Source: Microlunatus soli (GTDB taxonomy: Bacteria; Actinomycetota; Actinomycetes; Propionibacteriales; Propionibacteriaceae). Taken from it: a stretch of 64,000 bases of DNA. Position numbers and translations under genes: made by a program. Below the pieces are notes generated by a model. It was not told the origin of the DNA and ran no database searches. It worked only from the letters and a program-made list of their open reading frames with translations. The stretch lies in contig NZ_LT629772.1 of NCBI RefSeq assembly GCF_900105385.1, positions 620,001 to 684,000 of the forward strand. Direction: 5' to 3'. Below are positions 47,953 through 57,414 of the stretch, piece by piece (positions within the stretch are counted from its first letter, which is position 1; each line of letters starts with the position of its first letter).

Positions 47953-48034
47953 GTGGTGACTCCCATCCGACGGTGGTTGGCGCGGTTCACGACACTAGGA
48001 GGAGGGACGTCTATTCGTCCAAGACGTAGTTCGC

Positions 48035-48050
48035 ATACGCGGTATACGTT
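48035..48050 (+). promoter_or_regulatory. LysR promoter with ATAC-N3-GTAT operator
   Basis: ATAC-GCG-GTAT (48035-48045) is an LTTR-like inverted repeat; it abuts TACGTT (48045-48050), the -10 lying 6 nt before the ATG at 48057. Binding of LysR could repress itself and activate the MHS-sulfatase unit. Confidence 0.55.
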
Positions 48051-48056
48051 GGGCTG

Positions 48057-48995
48057 ATGATGGAGCCCGACGACGTTCCGCCCGCGTGGCTGTCCTCGTT
48101 CCTTGCTGTCGTGGACAACGCGACGTTCACCGCCGCGGCCGCCACCACCCACCGGTCGCAGCCGCGGGTGAGTGCTCATGTCGCCGGGTTGGAGCGGCTG
48201 CTCGGCCGACGGCTGTTCGAGCGCGGTTCACGACCGGTGCAGTTGACCGAGGCCGGAGAGCGGCTGCTCCCGCATGCGCGGGCTGCAATGTCGGAGATCC
48301 GGCTCGGGATGGAGGCGGTCGGATCGCTCGGCGGTGATCTGCAGGGCACGATCGTGCTGGGCAGCTTCGCCGGTCCCAGCGGCGTCCTGCTCGCCCCGTT
48401 GATCCGCCGATTCCGGCAGAGTCATCCCGGAGTCACGATCGATCTGCGCGAAGGTGGCCCACGGTGGCTGGAAGACGCAGTCGCCTCGTTCGCCCTCGAC
48501 CTCTCGATCCGGGTGGCCGACATGCCGACCCATCACGATCTCGCATTCCGGCATCTGCTCGACGAACACATCGTGCTGGCGCTGCCGATCGGCCATCAGG
48601 TCACCCAGCAGCCAGACCCGGAGCGTCATCTCGACGGTCTGCCGCTGATCGTCACCGGCTCACCGACCGAAGGCTGGACCGATTTCACCGACCGGCTGTC
48701 GGCCGCAGGGATCCTTCCCGGATCGGTGCTCGCTGTCACCCATCCGACAACGGTGATCGCCATGGTGCGGGCCGGACTCGGGATCGGGATGCTGGGCGAG
48801 ATGGGAGCGACCATCAGCGCCTTCGGCGATGTGGACATCCGTCGGTTGCCCGGTGAACTGTGGACCCGCGGCATCCGGGCCTACTGGCATCCGAAGCGCG
48901 ACCTCAGCGTCGCCAGCCGACAGTTCCTGGACGACCTGGCCGACACTTGCGGATCGGCCGATCAGTACAGCACCGTGGCGAATTCGCCGGCCTGA
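48057..48995 (+). CDS. LysR-family transcriptional regulator
   Basis: 312 residues. The HTH is at about 8-65 (WLSSFLAVVDNATFTAAAATTHRSQPRVSAHVAGLERLLGRRLFERG), followed by a periplasmic-binding-protein-like effector domain (GTIVLGSFAGPSGVLLAPLIRRFRQSHPGVTIDL). It probably controls the divergent MHS-sulfatase genes. Leaderless-type start. Its 3' end overlaps the convergent GNAT gene by 34 bp. Confidence 0.94.
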   Translation: MMEPDDVPPAWLSSFLAVVDNATFTAAAATTHRSQPRVSAHVAGLERLLGRRLFERGSRPVQLTEAGERLLPHARAAMSEIRLGMEAVGSLGGDLQGTIVLGSFAGPSGVLLAPLIRRFRQSHPGVTIDLREGGPRWLEDAVASFALDLSIRVADMPTHHDLAFRHLLDEHIVLALPIGHQVTQQPDPERHLDGLPLIVTGSPTEGWTDFTDRLSAAGILPGSVLAVTHPTTVIAMVRAGLGIGMLGEMGATISAFGDVDIRRLPGELWTRGIRAYWHPKRDLSVASRQFLDDLADTCGSADQYSTVANSPA

Positions 48996-49819
48996 CGGAA
49001 GCCGACCCGGGCGTAGGTCGCACGGGCGGGCGTGTTGTAGTCGTTGACGTACAGCGACACCACGGGCGCGATGCCCCGGGCGAGTTGGACGACGGCCGCC
49101 ATCATCGACGGGGCAAGTCCCCGTCCCCGCAGGGACGGGTCGAGCCAGACGCCCTGCACCTGGGTGACGCCGCGAGAGACCGAGCCGAGGTCGGCCTTGA
49201 AGATCACCTTGCCGGTGCGGTCGACCACACCGAACGCGCGGCCGGAAGTGATCAATTGGCGGACGTAGTAGCGATAGCCGGCCGGATTGCCCTGCAACGG
49301 CGAGACTCCGACCTCTTCGGTGTACATCCGCACCGCCGATTGGTAGTACGCATCCCAGTGCTCCAGGGTCATCGGGTGCACGTCGGGGTGCGGCAGCACC
49401 TGCGGGTCGGTGTCCATGGCCAGCACCGGCTGGTGCGGACGCACCTCGCGGACCTGCGACCAGGCCGATCCCCACCGGGTGCTCAGTTGGTGCCACAGCT
49501 CCATCGCCACCTCGGCCGGGCCGATGATCGAGGAGCACATCCGGCGCGCTCCGGCGTACTCGGCGAAGGCGCTGACTGCCGCCGGACCGGCGCCGACCGG
49601 GACCAGATTGGACCCGGCGTGGCAGAGCGCGCGCAGCCGGCCGTCCTCCTCATAGCCCCAGATCGGACAGCCGAGGTCGCGGGCCTCCAGACCGGCGCTG
49701 CGGACCCGGGACGCGACGAAGACGTTGTCGATCGGCGATGAGGCCAACAGCCGTACGGCGTCCGGTTGGTCAGCGGCGGTCAGAACGCGTACGCCGGAAC
49801 GAACCACCGTCTCGCTCAT
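48962..49819 (-). CDS. DUF4081-containing GNAT acetyltransferase
   Basis: 285 residues. The N-terminal DUF4081 region (VFVASRVRSAGLEARDLGCPIWGYEE) is followed by GNAT motif VQGVWLDPSLRGRGLAPSMMAAVV (R-G-R-G-L-A) and NDYNTPARATYARVGFR. Orthologues sit next to ispG in mycobacteria (the Rv2867c region), as here. The start ATG has GGGAGG. Its stop lies 34 bp inside the LysR gene's 3' end. Substrate unknown. Confidence 0.93.
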   Translation of the reverse strand: MSETVVRSGVRVLTAADQPDAVRLLASSPIDNVFVASRVRSAGLEARDLGCPIWGYEEDGRLRALCHAGSNLVPVGAGPAAVSAFAEYAGARRMCSSIIGPAEVAMELWHQLSTRWGSAWSQVREVRPHQPVLAMDTDPQVLPHPDVHPMTLEHWDAYYQSAVRMYTEEVGVSPLQGNPAGYRYYVRQLITSGRAFGVVDRTGKVIFKADLGSVSRGVTQVQGVWLDPSLRGRGLAPSMMAAVVQLARGIAPVVSLYVNDYNTPARATYARVGFRQAGEFATVLY

Positions 49820-49852
49820 TCCACCTCCCGGACCGCGGCCGACATCCGCAAC

Positions 49853-51001
49853 CTAACCGACGCTGACTTCCGGACTGCCCTCCACCTCGGGCATGTCCTC
49901 GGCGAGTCGCATCGCTTCCTCGATCAGTGTCTCGACGATCTGACTCTCCTTGACCGTCTTGATCACCTCTCCGTGCACGAAAATCTGCCCCTTGCCGTTG
50001 CCGGACGCAACCCCGAGATCGGCCTCGCGAGCCTCACCGGGTCCGTTCACCACGCAGCCCATCACCGCGACCCGCAACGGTACGGTCAGCCCCTCCAGCC
50101 CGGCGGTGACCTCGTCGGCCAACTTGTAGACGTCGACCTGAGCGCGGCCACAGGACGGGCAGGAGACGATCTCCAGTTTGCGCGGCCGCAGGTTCAACGA
50201 CTCCAGGATCTTGATGCCGACCTTGACCTCTTCGACCGGCGGCGCGGACAGCGAGACCCGGATGGTGTCGCCGATCCCCTTGCTGAGCAGGGCTCCGAAC
50301 GCCGTCGCGGACTTGATCGTGCCCTGGAACGCCGGTCCCGCCTCGGTCACGCCGAGGTGCAGCGGGTAATCGCACTGCTCGGCCAGCTGTTCGTAGGCCT
50401 TGACCATCACCACCGGGTCGTGGTGCTTGACCGAGATCTTGAAGTCGCGGAAGCCGTGCTCCTCGAACAGGCTGGCCTCCCACAACGCGGACTCCACCAG
50501 CGCCTCGGGGGTGGCCTTGCCGTGCTTGGCCAACAGCCGCTTGTCCAAGGAGCCGGCGTTGACGCCGATCCGCAGGCTGACCCCGGCCTCGGTGGCGGCC
50601 TGGGCGATCTCCTTGACCTGGTCGTCGAAGGCCTTGATGTTGCCCGGATTGACCCGGACGGCGGCGCAGCCGGCCTCGATCGCGGCGAACACGTACCGCG
50701 GCTGGAAATGGATGTCGGCGATCACCGGGATCTGGCTCTTACTTGCGATCGCCGGCAGCGCGGCCGCGTCGTCGGCACTGGGTACGGCGACCCGGACGAT
50801 GTCGCAGCCGGCGGCGGTCAGCTCGGCGATCTGCTGCAGGGTCGAGTTGATATCAGCGGTCAGGGTGGTGGTCATCGACTGGACACTGACCGGGGCGTCA
50901 CCGCCGACCTCGACCTTGCCGACCTTGATCTTGCGGGTCTTCCGCCGGGGCGCCAGGGTCTCCGGCGGCATGGCGGGCAGTCCCAGGTTGATCGCTGTCA
51001 T
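49853..51001 (-). CDS. ispG: (E)-4-hydroxy-3-methylbut-2-enyl-diphosphate synthase
   Basis: A 382-residue MEP-pathway enzyme that reduces MEcPP to HMBPP. The N-terminal TIM barrel ([21 protein letters not shown]) is followed by a C-terminal cluster domain with [4Fe-4S] ligands C281, C284 and C316 and the acidic residue E323 (CVVNGPGEA). The ATG at 51001 fits family length. It lies 20 nt downstream of rip and with dxr forms an isoprenoid-envelope gene group common in actinobacteria. Confidence 0.97.
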   Translation of the reverse strand: MTAINLGLPAMPPETLAPRRKTRKIKVGKVEVGGDAPVSVQSMTTTLTADINSTLQQIAELTAAGCDIVRVAVPSADDAAALPAIASKSQIPVIADIHFQPRYVFAAIEAGCAAVRVNPGNIKAFDDQVKEIAQAATEAGVSLRIGVNAGSLDKRLLAKHGKATPEALVESALWEASLFEEHGFRDFKISVKHHDPVVMVKAYEQLAEQCDYPLHLGVTEAGPAFQGTIKSATAFGALLSKGIGDTIRVSLSAPPVEEVKVGIKILESLNLRPRKLEIVSCPSCGRAQVDVYKLADEVTAGLEGLTVPLRVAVMGCVVNGPGEAREADLGVASGNGKGQIFVHGEVIKTVKESQIVETLIEEAMRLAEDMPEVEGSPEVSVG

Positions 51002-51021
51002 CAGTTCGTCTCTCCACTCAC

Positions 51022-52329
51022 TCAGAACAAGGTGATCGGGTCGATCAGGTCGGCCAGGATCAGCACGACCCCGCTGACCGCGATCACCGCACCTACAACA
51101 TAGGCGACCGGCAGCATCTTCGCGGTGTCGGCGTGGCCGGGATCGGGCCGGCCGAGGACCCGGGCCAGCCAGCGCCGGATCCCCTCGTACAGTGCGCCGG
51201 CGATGTGTCCACCGTCCAACGGCATCAGCGGCACGAAATTGAACAGGGCCAGGAACAGGTTGACCGAGCCGAGCAGCAAGAACATCTGCGCGGCCTTGGT
51301 CGGCACGTCGATCTTGTCGGTGGCGCTCACCTCGCCGGCGATCCGGCTGGCGCCGACGATGCTCATCGGCCCGTTCTCGTCCCGCGGCTTGCCGGTGACC
51401 AGGTTGGCGGCGGTGTTGTAGACCTTGACCGGGAATCGGATGATCGCGTGGAAGGACTGCTCGGTCATCGACCACATCTGGCCGAGGACGGCGACCGGGC
51501 CGCCCTTGACCAGCTCCGAACGCGGCGAGACTCCGAGGAAACCGGCTTCGATCACCTTCGACGGATCGGTCGGCGACTGGACGCCGTTGATCACCGTGTG
51601 CACCGGCTTCAGGGCGACCGTCCTGCCGTCCCGCTGCACGCCGATCCTGGCGACGCCGTCGCGGTTGGTACGGATCAGTTCCGACAACTGGTCCCAGCTG
51701 CCGACCTGCTGACCGTTGAACGTGGTGATCACGTCGCCGACCCGCAGGCCTGCCTGCTTGGCCGGGGTCGGCGGGTCGGACGGCCGACAGGTCAGGTCGC
51801 CGCTGGTCTGCCGGGCGGCCGAGATCACACAGTCGTTGACGACGGCGACCTGCAGGGTCGTCTTCGGCATCCCGTAGGCAAGGCTGACGCCGAGCAGGAT
51901 CAGGAAGGCCAGGATGATGTTCATCCCCGGGCCCCCGATCATGATGATCAACTTCTGCCAGGTCTTCTTCTGGTAGAAGAGTCGGCCGTCATCCTCGGGT
52001 TTGATGTCCTCCCACTCGGCCTCCCGGGCCTGGTCGGCGATCGACTGGAAGATCCCGGTACGGGCCTGCCGGACCTTGCCCGACTTCGGATCCGGCGGAT
52101 ACATCCCGACGAAGCGGCAGTAGCCGCCCAGCGGGATCGCCTTGACGCCGTACTCGGTCTCGCCGCGGCGGGTCGACCAGAGCGTCCGCCCGAAGCCGAC
52201 CATGTATTGCGTGGTCTTGACGCCGAACAGCTTGCCGGGGATCAGATGGCCCACCTCGTGCAGGGCGACCGAGGCCATGATCATGGCGAAGAACACGACC
52301 GCGCCGGCGAGATAGATCAGGATGTGCAC
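51022..52329 (-). CDS. rip: Site-2 metalloprotease (RIP family, M50)
   Basis: A 435-residue intramembrane zinc protease. The zinc motif HEVGH is at 24-28 within the first TM helix; a single PDZ domain at about 195-275 ([25 protein letters not shown]) is followed by [15 protein letters not shown] with the third ligand Asp. Homologues cleave anti-sigma factors, after a site-1 protease, and control cell-envelope responses. It lies between dxr and ispG as in mycobacteria. Confidence 0.95.
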   Translation of the reverse strand: MHILIYLAGAVVFFAMIMASVALHEVGHLIPGKLFGVKTTQYMVGFGRTLWSTRRGETEYGVKAIPLGGYCRFVGMYPPDPKSGKVRQARTGIFQSIADQAREAEWEDIKPEDDGRLFYQKKTWQKLIIMIGGPGMNIILAFLILLGVSLAYGMPKTTLQVAVVNDCVISAARQTSGDLTCRPSDPPTPAKQAGLRVGDVITTFNGQQVGSWDQLSELIRTNRDGVARIGVQRDGRTVALKPVHTVINGVQSPTDPSKVIEAGFLGVSPRSELVKGGPVAVLGQMWSMTEQSFHAIIRFPVKVYNTAANLVTGKPRDENGPMSIVGASRIAGEVSATDKIDVPTKAAQMFLLLGSVNLFLALFNFVPLMPLDGGHIAGALYEGIRRWLARVLGRPDPGHADTAKMLPVAYVVGAVIAVSGVVLILADLIDPITLF

Positions 52330-52423
52330 GCTCGCCTCACTCTCGCGTGTCCGTTCCTCAGCACTGCTCTCCCCTGCATCACGTCTGGCTGCATCACGTC
52401 TGGTTGGATCGGGTCCGGTTGGG

Positions 52424-53689
52424 TCAGCTCCGGCACAGCTCGGCGGCCCGTCGACGTGCCCAGCCGTCGGACTCCAGGACCGCCTCGACGGTGAGGTCGC
52501 TGCTCGAGGTCCATCGCGATCCTACGTCGGAGCCGTCCTCGACCCCATCTCGGCGGCCCGCCTGCGGCTGTGAATCGGCCAATTCTTCCCCGAGATGCTG
52601 ATCGACCACCTCGGTGACGATGTCGATGATCCGGGTGAACCCGATCCGGCCCTCGTGGAAGGCGTCGACGCATTCCTCGTTGGCGGCGTTCAGCACTGCC
52701 GGGGCCGTACCGCCGGTGGCGCCGGCCCGGCGGATCAGATCGACCGCCGGGAACGCCTCGTTGTCCAGCGGTTCGAAGGTCCAGGTGTTGGCCCGGCTCC
52801 AGTCCACCGGCCGGCTCACGTCGGCGAGTCGGTCGGGCCAGCTCAGCCCGAGCGCGATCGGCAGCTTCATGTCCGGCGGCGAGCATTGCGCCAGCGTCGA
52901 GCCATCGGTGAACTGCACCATCGAGTGGATCATCGACTGCGGATGCACCACGACGTCGATCCGGTCCAGATCGATGCCGTACAGCAGGTGGGCCTCCAGC
53001 ACCTCCAGTCCCTTGTTGACCAGGGTCGCGGAGTTGGTGGTGATCACCCGGCCCATGTTCCAGGTCGGGTGGGCCAGCGCCTGTTCGGGCGTCACATCGG
53101 CCATCTGGTCCCGGGTCATTCCGCGGAACGGTCCGCCGCTGGCGGTGACGATCAGCCGGTCGACCTCTTCGGCCCGGCCGCCGCGCAGGCACTGGGCGAT
53201 CGCGGAGTGTTCGGAGTCGACCGCGACGATCTGACCGTCGGCGGCGGCACCGGTGACCAGCGCTCCGCCGATCACCAGCGACTCCTTGTTGGCCAGGGCC
53301 AGCGTGGTGCCCTGGGCCAGTGTGGTGAGCGTGGCGGGCAGACCGGCCGAGCCGGTGATCCCGTTCAGGACGACGTCACAGGCCATCCCGGCCAGTTCGT
53401 TGGGCGCCGCCGGGCCGGCGACGATCTTGGGCAGGGTCACCTCACCCTTGTTCCAGCCGCGGCGGGAGACCTCGGCGTACAACGCGAGTTGGAGATCCTG
53501 CACCGCGCTGGCCCGGCTGACCCCGACCACCGCCGGCGCGAAGTCCAGCACCTGCCGGGCCAGCAGCTTGATGTTGCTGCCGCCTGCGGCGAGCCCGACG
53601 ACGCGGAACAGCTCACGCCGATCGCCGATCACCTCCAGCGCTTGGGTGCCGATGGAACCGGTACTGCCCAGGATGACGACGTCTCGCAC
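52424..53689 (-). CDS. dxr: 1-deoxy-D-xylulose-5-phosphate reductoisomerase
   Basis: A 421-residue enzyme making MEP from DXP with NADPH. The cofactor loop GSTGSIG is at 8-14; ANKESLV, ASGGPFR and NSATLVNKGLEVLEAHLLYG are the metal and substrate motifs, all present. The C-terminus carries about 25 extra residues (SQPQAGRRDGVEDGSDVGSR). The start is GTG 53689; a weak GAGACT lies 6 nt upstream, so it may be leaderless. It starts the dxr-rip-ispG group. Confidence 0.97.
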   Translation of the reverse strand: MRDVVILGSTGSIGTQALEVIGDRRELFRVVGLAAGGSNIKLLARQVLDFAPAVVGVSRASAVQDLQLALYAEVSRRGWNKGEVTLPKIVAGPAAPNELAGMACDVVLNGITGSAGLPATLTTLAQGTTLALANKESLVIGGALVTGAAADGQIVAVDSEHSAIAQCLRGGRAEEVDRLIVTASGGPFRGMTRDQMADVTPEQALAHPTWNMGRVITTNSATLVNKGLEVLEAHLLYGIDLDRIDVVVHPQSMIHSMVQFTDGSTLAQCSPPDMKLPIALGLSWPDRLADVSRPVDWSRANTWTFEPLDNEAFPAVDLIRRAGATGGTAPAVLNAANEECVDAFHEGRIGFTRIIDIVTEVVDQHLGEELADSQPQAGRRDGVEDGSDVGSRWTSSSDLTVEAVLESDGWARRRAAELCRS

Positions 53690-53795
53690 CCGACCAGTCT
53701 CGCAGGTGGACGGCGCGAAGAACGCACCAGCATTGGCCCCGACGGGGCGCTCCGGCCGGGTCAGGGTGTCAGTGCTGCTGCGTTCTTCGCGATCG

Positions 53796-54650
53796 TCAGC
53801 GGGTCCAGAAGTCCTCCGGACGCCGGCCGGGCCGGAAACCGAAGTGCTCCAGCATCAGCGCCGCCTCGGAGAGACCGTCGGCCAACGTTGCCGGGACGTG
53901 CGAGTCACTGCCGAAGGTGACGGCCCGGCCACCCTCCTCGGCCCACCACTGCGGGATCCACGGCCAGAGTCGGCGGGTGTTCATCTCCAGCGCCCGCCCG
54001 CTGCCGGCGATCGCCCGCATCGCCTGCCGGAAGCCGTCCTCGAAACGGCGCGGATCGAACGGTCCCTGCTCGGCGACCGGCCAGTAGCGCACCGCGTAGT
54101 CCAGGTGGGTGAAGACCGCGAAGCTGTCCGACCCGGTGACCATCCGCGGCACCTCCGCCAGGTATTCCTCGATGACGCGGTCCGCCGGCCAGTGCCGGAA
54201 CAGCGTGTACGGCTCGCTGCGGGCGTCGCCGTTCTGCAGGGTGTGCAGCGAACCGTTCACCCGGTCCAGGGTGGTCAGATCGATCAGCCGCGTGGCCTGA
54301 TCATCGGACAGATGCGGTTGGCCGTACTCGACGCCGGTCAGGATCCGCAGTTCGGGGAACCGGTGTCGGCAGCGGTCGATGCAGTCGAGATAACCCTCGA
54401 CGTCAAGGGGTGCCGGCATCAGCAGACCGGCGTCGCTGACGGAGACCTGTTCGGTGCCGTGGATATCCTGCGGATCGACCATCCAACCGTCGAAGTCGAA
54501 GTGCTCGGTGAAGATCACCACCGGCAACCCGATCCTGATCGCCTGCTCGCAGGTGGCTTCCATCCGGCCCGGATTGGCCGCCGGCCCACCGGTGTCCCAG
54601 GACCATTCGCTGTGCACGTGACTGTCGGCCGGAAGCATGCCGCCGATCAT
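53796..54650 (-). CDS. PHP-domain phosphatase (histidinol-phosphatase-like)
   Basis: 284 residues. The PHP motif DSHVHSEWSWD (H11, H13) is followed by VVIFTEHFDFDGW, LTGVEYGQ and VFTHLDYAVRYW, with VTFGSDSHVPATLADG near the end; these are metal ligands of HisJ-type enzymes. I chose ATG 54650; ATG 54638 is possible. Other his genes are absent, so a different phosphomonoester could be the substrate. Family C repeats lie just upstream. Confidence 0.87.
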   Translation of the reverse strand: MIGGMLPADSHVHSEWSWDTGGPAANPGRMEATCEQAIRIGLPVVIFTEHFDFDGWMVDPQDIHGTEQVSVSDAGLLMPAPLDVEGYLDCIDRCRHRFPELRILTGVEYGQPHLSDDQATRLIDLTTLDRVNGSLHTLQNGDARSEPYTLFRHWPADRVIEEYLAEVPRMVTGSDSFAVFTHLDYAVRYWPVAEQGPFDPRRFEDGFRQAMRAIAGSGRALEMNTRRLWPWIPQWWAEEGGRAVTFGSDSHVPATLADGLSEAALMLEHFGFRPGRRPEDFWTR

Positions 54651-54660
54651 CCCACCCCAG

Positions 54661-54736
54661 GGACCTGAGCTTGTCGAAAGACCGCAAGCAAGCCACCGCC
54701 CTCCGACAAGCTCAGGGACCGACAAGCTCAGGGACC
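54661..54736. repeat. Second family C repeat cluster
   Basis: One inverted copy GGACCTGAGCTTGTCGAA (54661-54678), then two direct copies CCGACAAGCTCAGGGACC (54703-54720) and GACAAGCTCAGGGACC (54721-54736). It lies between the PHP and sugar-isomerase genes. Confidence 0.8.
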
Positions 54737-54737
54737 T

Positions 54738-55604
54738 TCAGGCGTTCACGTTGTCGTAGCCGAGGAAGGCGTCCCGGCTGATCTTCACCGACGCCAGCTC
54801 GCCTCGGGTGCTGTGATCCTGTTCCAGCAGCACGAAGCGGAAGTTCGGCAGCTTGTCGACGGCGTTGATGATGTCCTGGATCGGCAACACCCCGGTCCCG
54901 ACCTCGGTGAAGGTCTCCGGCAGTGCGACCTTCTCGAACAGCTCCATGGTGATCGGCGCATCCGGGTCGACCACACCGTCGTACAGGTTCAGCGGCTGGG
55001 TGGCGTCGGCCGGGAAGTCCTTCTGGTGGATCAGGATGTAGCGGTCGGCGAACTCGGCGAGCCATTCCAACGGGTCGGCTCCACCCCGGTAGGCCCAGAA
55101 CGTGTCCAGCTCGAATTTCACCAGCTCGGGATCGGTGTGTTCCAGCAGTAGCCGGTAGACCTGCTGATCCCCGAAGCGTTGGAACTCCTGGAAGTGGTTG
55201 TGGTAGTAGAACTCCATCCCCCGTTCGGCGCAGAGCCGGCCGATCCGGTTGAACGTCTCGGCCCGCCGCTTGACGTAGTCGACGTCGCCGTACGGGTAGA
55301 ACTCGATGTCGCAGCCGATCCGCGGATTGCCGATCTGCTGGTGGAAGTCCAGGACCCGCGGCAGCCGGTCCAGGTCCAGCGGATTGATGTGGCAGCCGAT
55401 CACCGACGCTCCGCGTTCGTTGATCAACTCGGTCAGGAAGTCGGCGTGGATTCCGAAGCCGATGCCGTCGTCGGTCGCCGCCTGATGATTGGCGCCCTCG
55501 ATCCGGGTGAATCCGAGGTCCATCAGCGCGGTGAGCGTTCCGGTCGGGTCCGCGCCGAGACTGTTGCGCACCGAGAACAGCTGGATTCCGATGTCGACTG
55601 CCAT
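54738..55604 (-). CDS. Sugar phosphate isomerase/epimerase (AP endonuclease 2 TIM barrel)
   Basis: A 288-residue TIM-barrel protein. Diagnostic are QLFSVRNSLGADPTGTL, MEFYYHNHFQEFQRF, LVKFELDTFWAYRGG and YILIHQKDFPAD, with His/Glu/Asp metal-site residues, as in IolE/xylose-isomerase-like proteins. ATG 55604 has GAGGAACG upstream. The precise sugar is unknown; no inositol genes are nearby. It is on the same strand as the CDF and PHP genes. Confidence 0.9.
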   Translation of the reverse strand: MAVDIGIQLFSVRNSLGADPTGTLTALMDLGFTRIEGANHQAATDDGIGFGIHADFLTELINERGASVIGCHINPLDLDRLPRVLDFHQQIGNPRIGCDIEFYPYGDVDYVKRRAETFNRIGRLCAERGMEFYYHNHFQEFQRFGDQQVYRLLLEHTDPELVKFELDTFWAYRGGADPLEWLAEFADRYILIHQKDFPADATQPLNLYDGVVDPDAPITMELFEKVALPETFTEVGTGVLPIQDIINAVDKLPNFRFVLLEQDHSTRGELASVKISRDAFLGYDNVNA

Positions 55605-55642
55605 GTCGTTCCTCTCGTCGGTGATCGTGCCGCCGGTTCTGC

Positions 55643-56608
55643 TCAGGCGGTCAGTGATTCCTCATCCTGGGTGGACAGCGTGAGCACTGCCTCCTCGACC
55701 GCATCCCGGGTCTCCAACTCCCGTTCGATCCGTCGCAGATGGACGGCCAGGTCGTCCTCCCTCCGATTGCCGGCCAGGTCGATGGCCGCCACCAGATACA
55801 CCCTGCTGGGGCCGACGAATTCGACGTGCAGATAGGTGATCCGGTCGACATCGGGATGGGTCAGCAGCTCGGTCAGGATGGTGCGGCGCAGCGCCGGGCT
55901 GACCGCCTGACCGACCAAAAAGCGTCGGTTGCGGTTGATCAACACCAGCGCCACGACGGCCAGTAGGACGCCGACCAGGATCGAGCCGATCGCATCGAAG
56001 ATCGGCGACCCGGTGATCTGGTGTGCGGCGATCCCGGCCGCGGCGATCAGCAGCCCGATCAGCGCGGCGGCATCCTCGGCGAACACGGCCCGCAGAGTCG
56101 GGTTGGAGGTCCGCAGCACGAACGACAACGTCTCCTGGCTGCCGAGCCGGCGGGCCGAGGACCGAGCCTGTCGGAAGGCCTGCAGGAAGGACGTGCCTTC
56201 CAGGACGAACGCGACCGCCAGCACGATGTAGTTGATCAGGTAGTTGCCACCGGGCTCGTCGCCGGACAGCTCCTGGATGCCGTGCATGATCGACACCACG
56301 GCTCCGACGGTGAACAGCCCGAACGCGGCGAACATGCTCCACACATAGCTGTCCCGGCCGTAGCCCATCGGGTGCGCGGCATCGCGCTCGCGGGAACCCT
56401 TGCGGTCGGCGAACAGCAAGAAGATCTCGTTGCCGGCGTCGGCCCAGGAGTGGGCGGCCTCGGCCACCATGGAGGCCGAACTGGTGAGCACGGCCGCGAC
56501 CGTCTTGGCGATCGCGACCAGCAGATTCGCGCCGAACGCGATCAGCACCGTACGCAGACTTTCCTGCTCGGCCGGCGCGTCGCTCAACACCTCGTCAGTG
56601 CTCTCCAC
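55643..56608 (-). CDS. Cation diffusion facilitator family transporter
   Basis: A 321-residue metal/proton antiporter with six TM helices. The TM2 motif A-A-H53-S-W-A-D57 fits HxxxD; TM5 has EDAAALIGL, more like the Mn/Fe or ZnT9-like branch than classic zinc CDF. The C-terminal cytoplasmic domain (ILTELLTHPDVDRITYLHVEFVG) is present. GTG start at 56608. Metal specificity is not certain. Confidence 0.9.
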   Translation of the reverse strand: MESTDEVLSDAPAEQESLRTVLIAFGANLLVAIAKTVAAVLTSSASMVAEAAHSWADAGNEIFLLFADRKGSRERDAAHPMGYGRDSYVWSMFAAFGLFTVGAVVSIMHGIQELSGDEPGGNYLINYIVLAVAFVLEGTSFLQAFRQARSSARRLGSQETLSFVLRTSNPTLRAVFAEDAAALIGLLIAAAGIAAHQITGSPIFDAIGSILVGVLLAVVALVLINRNRRFLVGQAVSPALRRTILTELLTHPDVDRITYLHVEFVGPSRVYLVAAIDLAGNRREDDLAVHLRRIERELETRDAVEEAVLTLSTQDEESLTA

Positions 56609-56727
56609 GAACGCGATTGTCCTCTACCGGAGGCCGGCAGGGAACCCGGGTGGCTGACCACCCGGGCACCCGTACCGTTCCCCCGGTCATTGTGTCGGCG
56701 ATCGTCGCCGACCGGTCGATGCGACCA

Positions 56728-57294
56728 TCAGCTGCGGGATGCGCTGCGTTCGCTACCTCCCATGATCATTCCGGCGACGCCCCACAGGATGGTTGCGATC
56801 GCGGCCAACCAGATCAGCGGTGTCATCGCCGGCATCATGATCACGGCCAGGACAGCGAAGACGACCGCCACCGCTCCCATGATCAGTCCGAACATCCAGT
56901 CCCGATGTCCACTGCTGCGTTCGATCAGATTGCTGACCACGTCCAGACCGCCGATCACGAAGGCCCAGATCGCGGTCACCCAGATCAGGCCGGTCATCGA
57001 CATCCCGGTCATGATCATCGCGAGGACGCCGAAGACGACCCCGACCAGTCCGGCCACACCACGCAGGATCAGCGGTGCGCCACGCCGTCGGGTCGCCTCG
57101 ACCCCGTTGGCGATGCCGTCCAGGATCGCGAAGATCCCGATCAGCAGCGCAAACGAGCGCATCGACCCGAGCGGTAACAGAACGGCGAAGCCGAGGATGC
57201 CGAAGATCACCGCGAGAACACCGCGGGTCATCGACCAGGGCCACACCTTGTGAGCGAGCGAGCCGAAGTCCTGGCTCGGTTGGAGAACAGCCAT
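56728..57294 (-). CDS. DUF308 (HdeD-like) membrane protein
   Basis: 188 residues with six TM helices. Short loops and GIFAILDGIANGVEATRRR and WAFVIGGLDVVSNL segments fit DUF308/HdeD-like proteins. It shares the opening KVW-W---RGVLAVIFGI with the next gene, 120 bp away, so the two are likely paralogues. Function is not established beyond acid-resistance links of E. coli HdeD. ATG 57294. Confidence 0.87.
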   Translation of the reverse strand: MAVLQPSQDFGSLAHKVWPWSMTRGVLAVIFGILGFAVLLPLGSMRSFALLIGIFAILDGIANGVEATRRRGAPLILRGVAGLVGVVFGVLAMIMTGMSMTGLIWVTAIWAFVIGGLDVVSNLIERSSGHRDWMFGLIMGAVAVVFAVLAVIMMPAMTPLIWLAAIATILWGVAGMIMGGSERSASRS

Positions 57295-57414
57295 GAAGCC
57301 ACCTTTCGTACGCTGTGCACGATCCGGGGCGGCCCCATCTGGGGTTGCGAGGGATCAGCTGTTACCTCCAGGTTTAGCGCGGTCTTCAAGACCCTCCGCG
57401 TGCCGCGGACCAGG

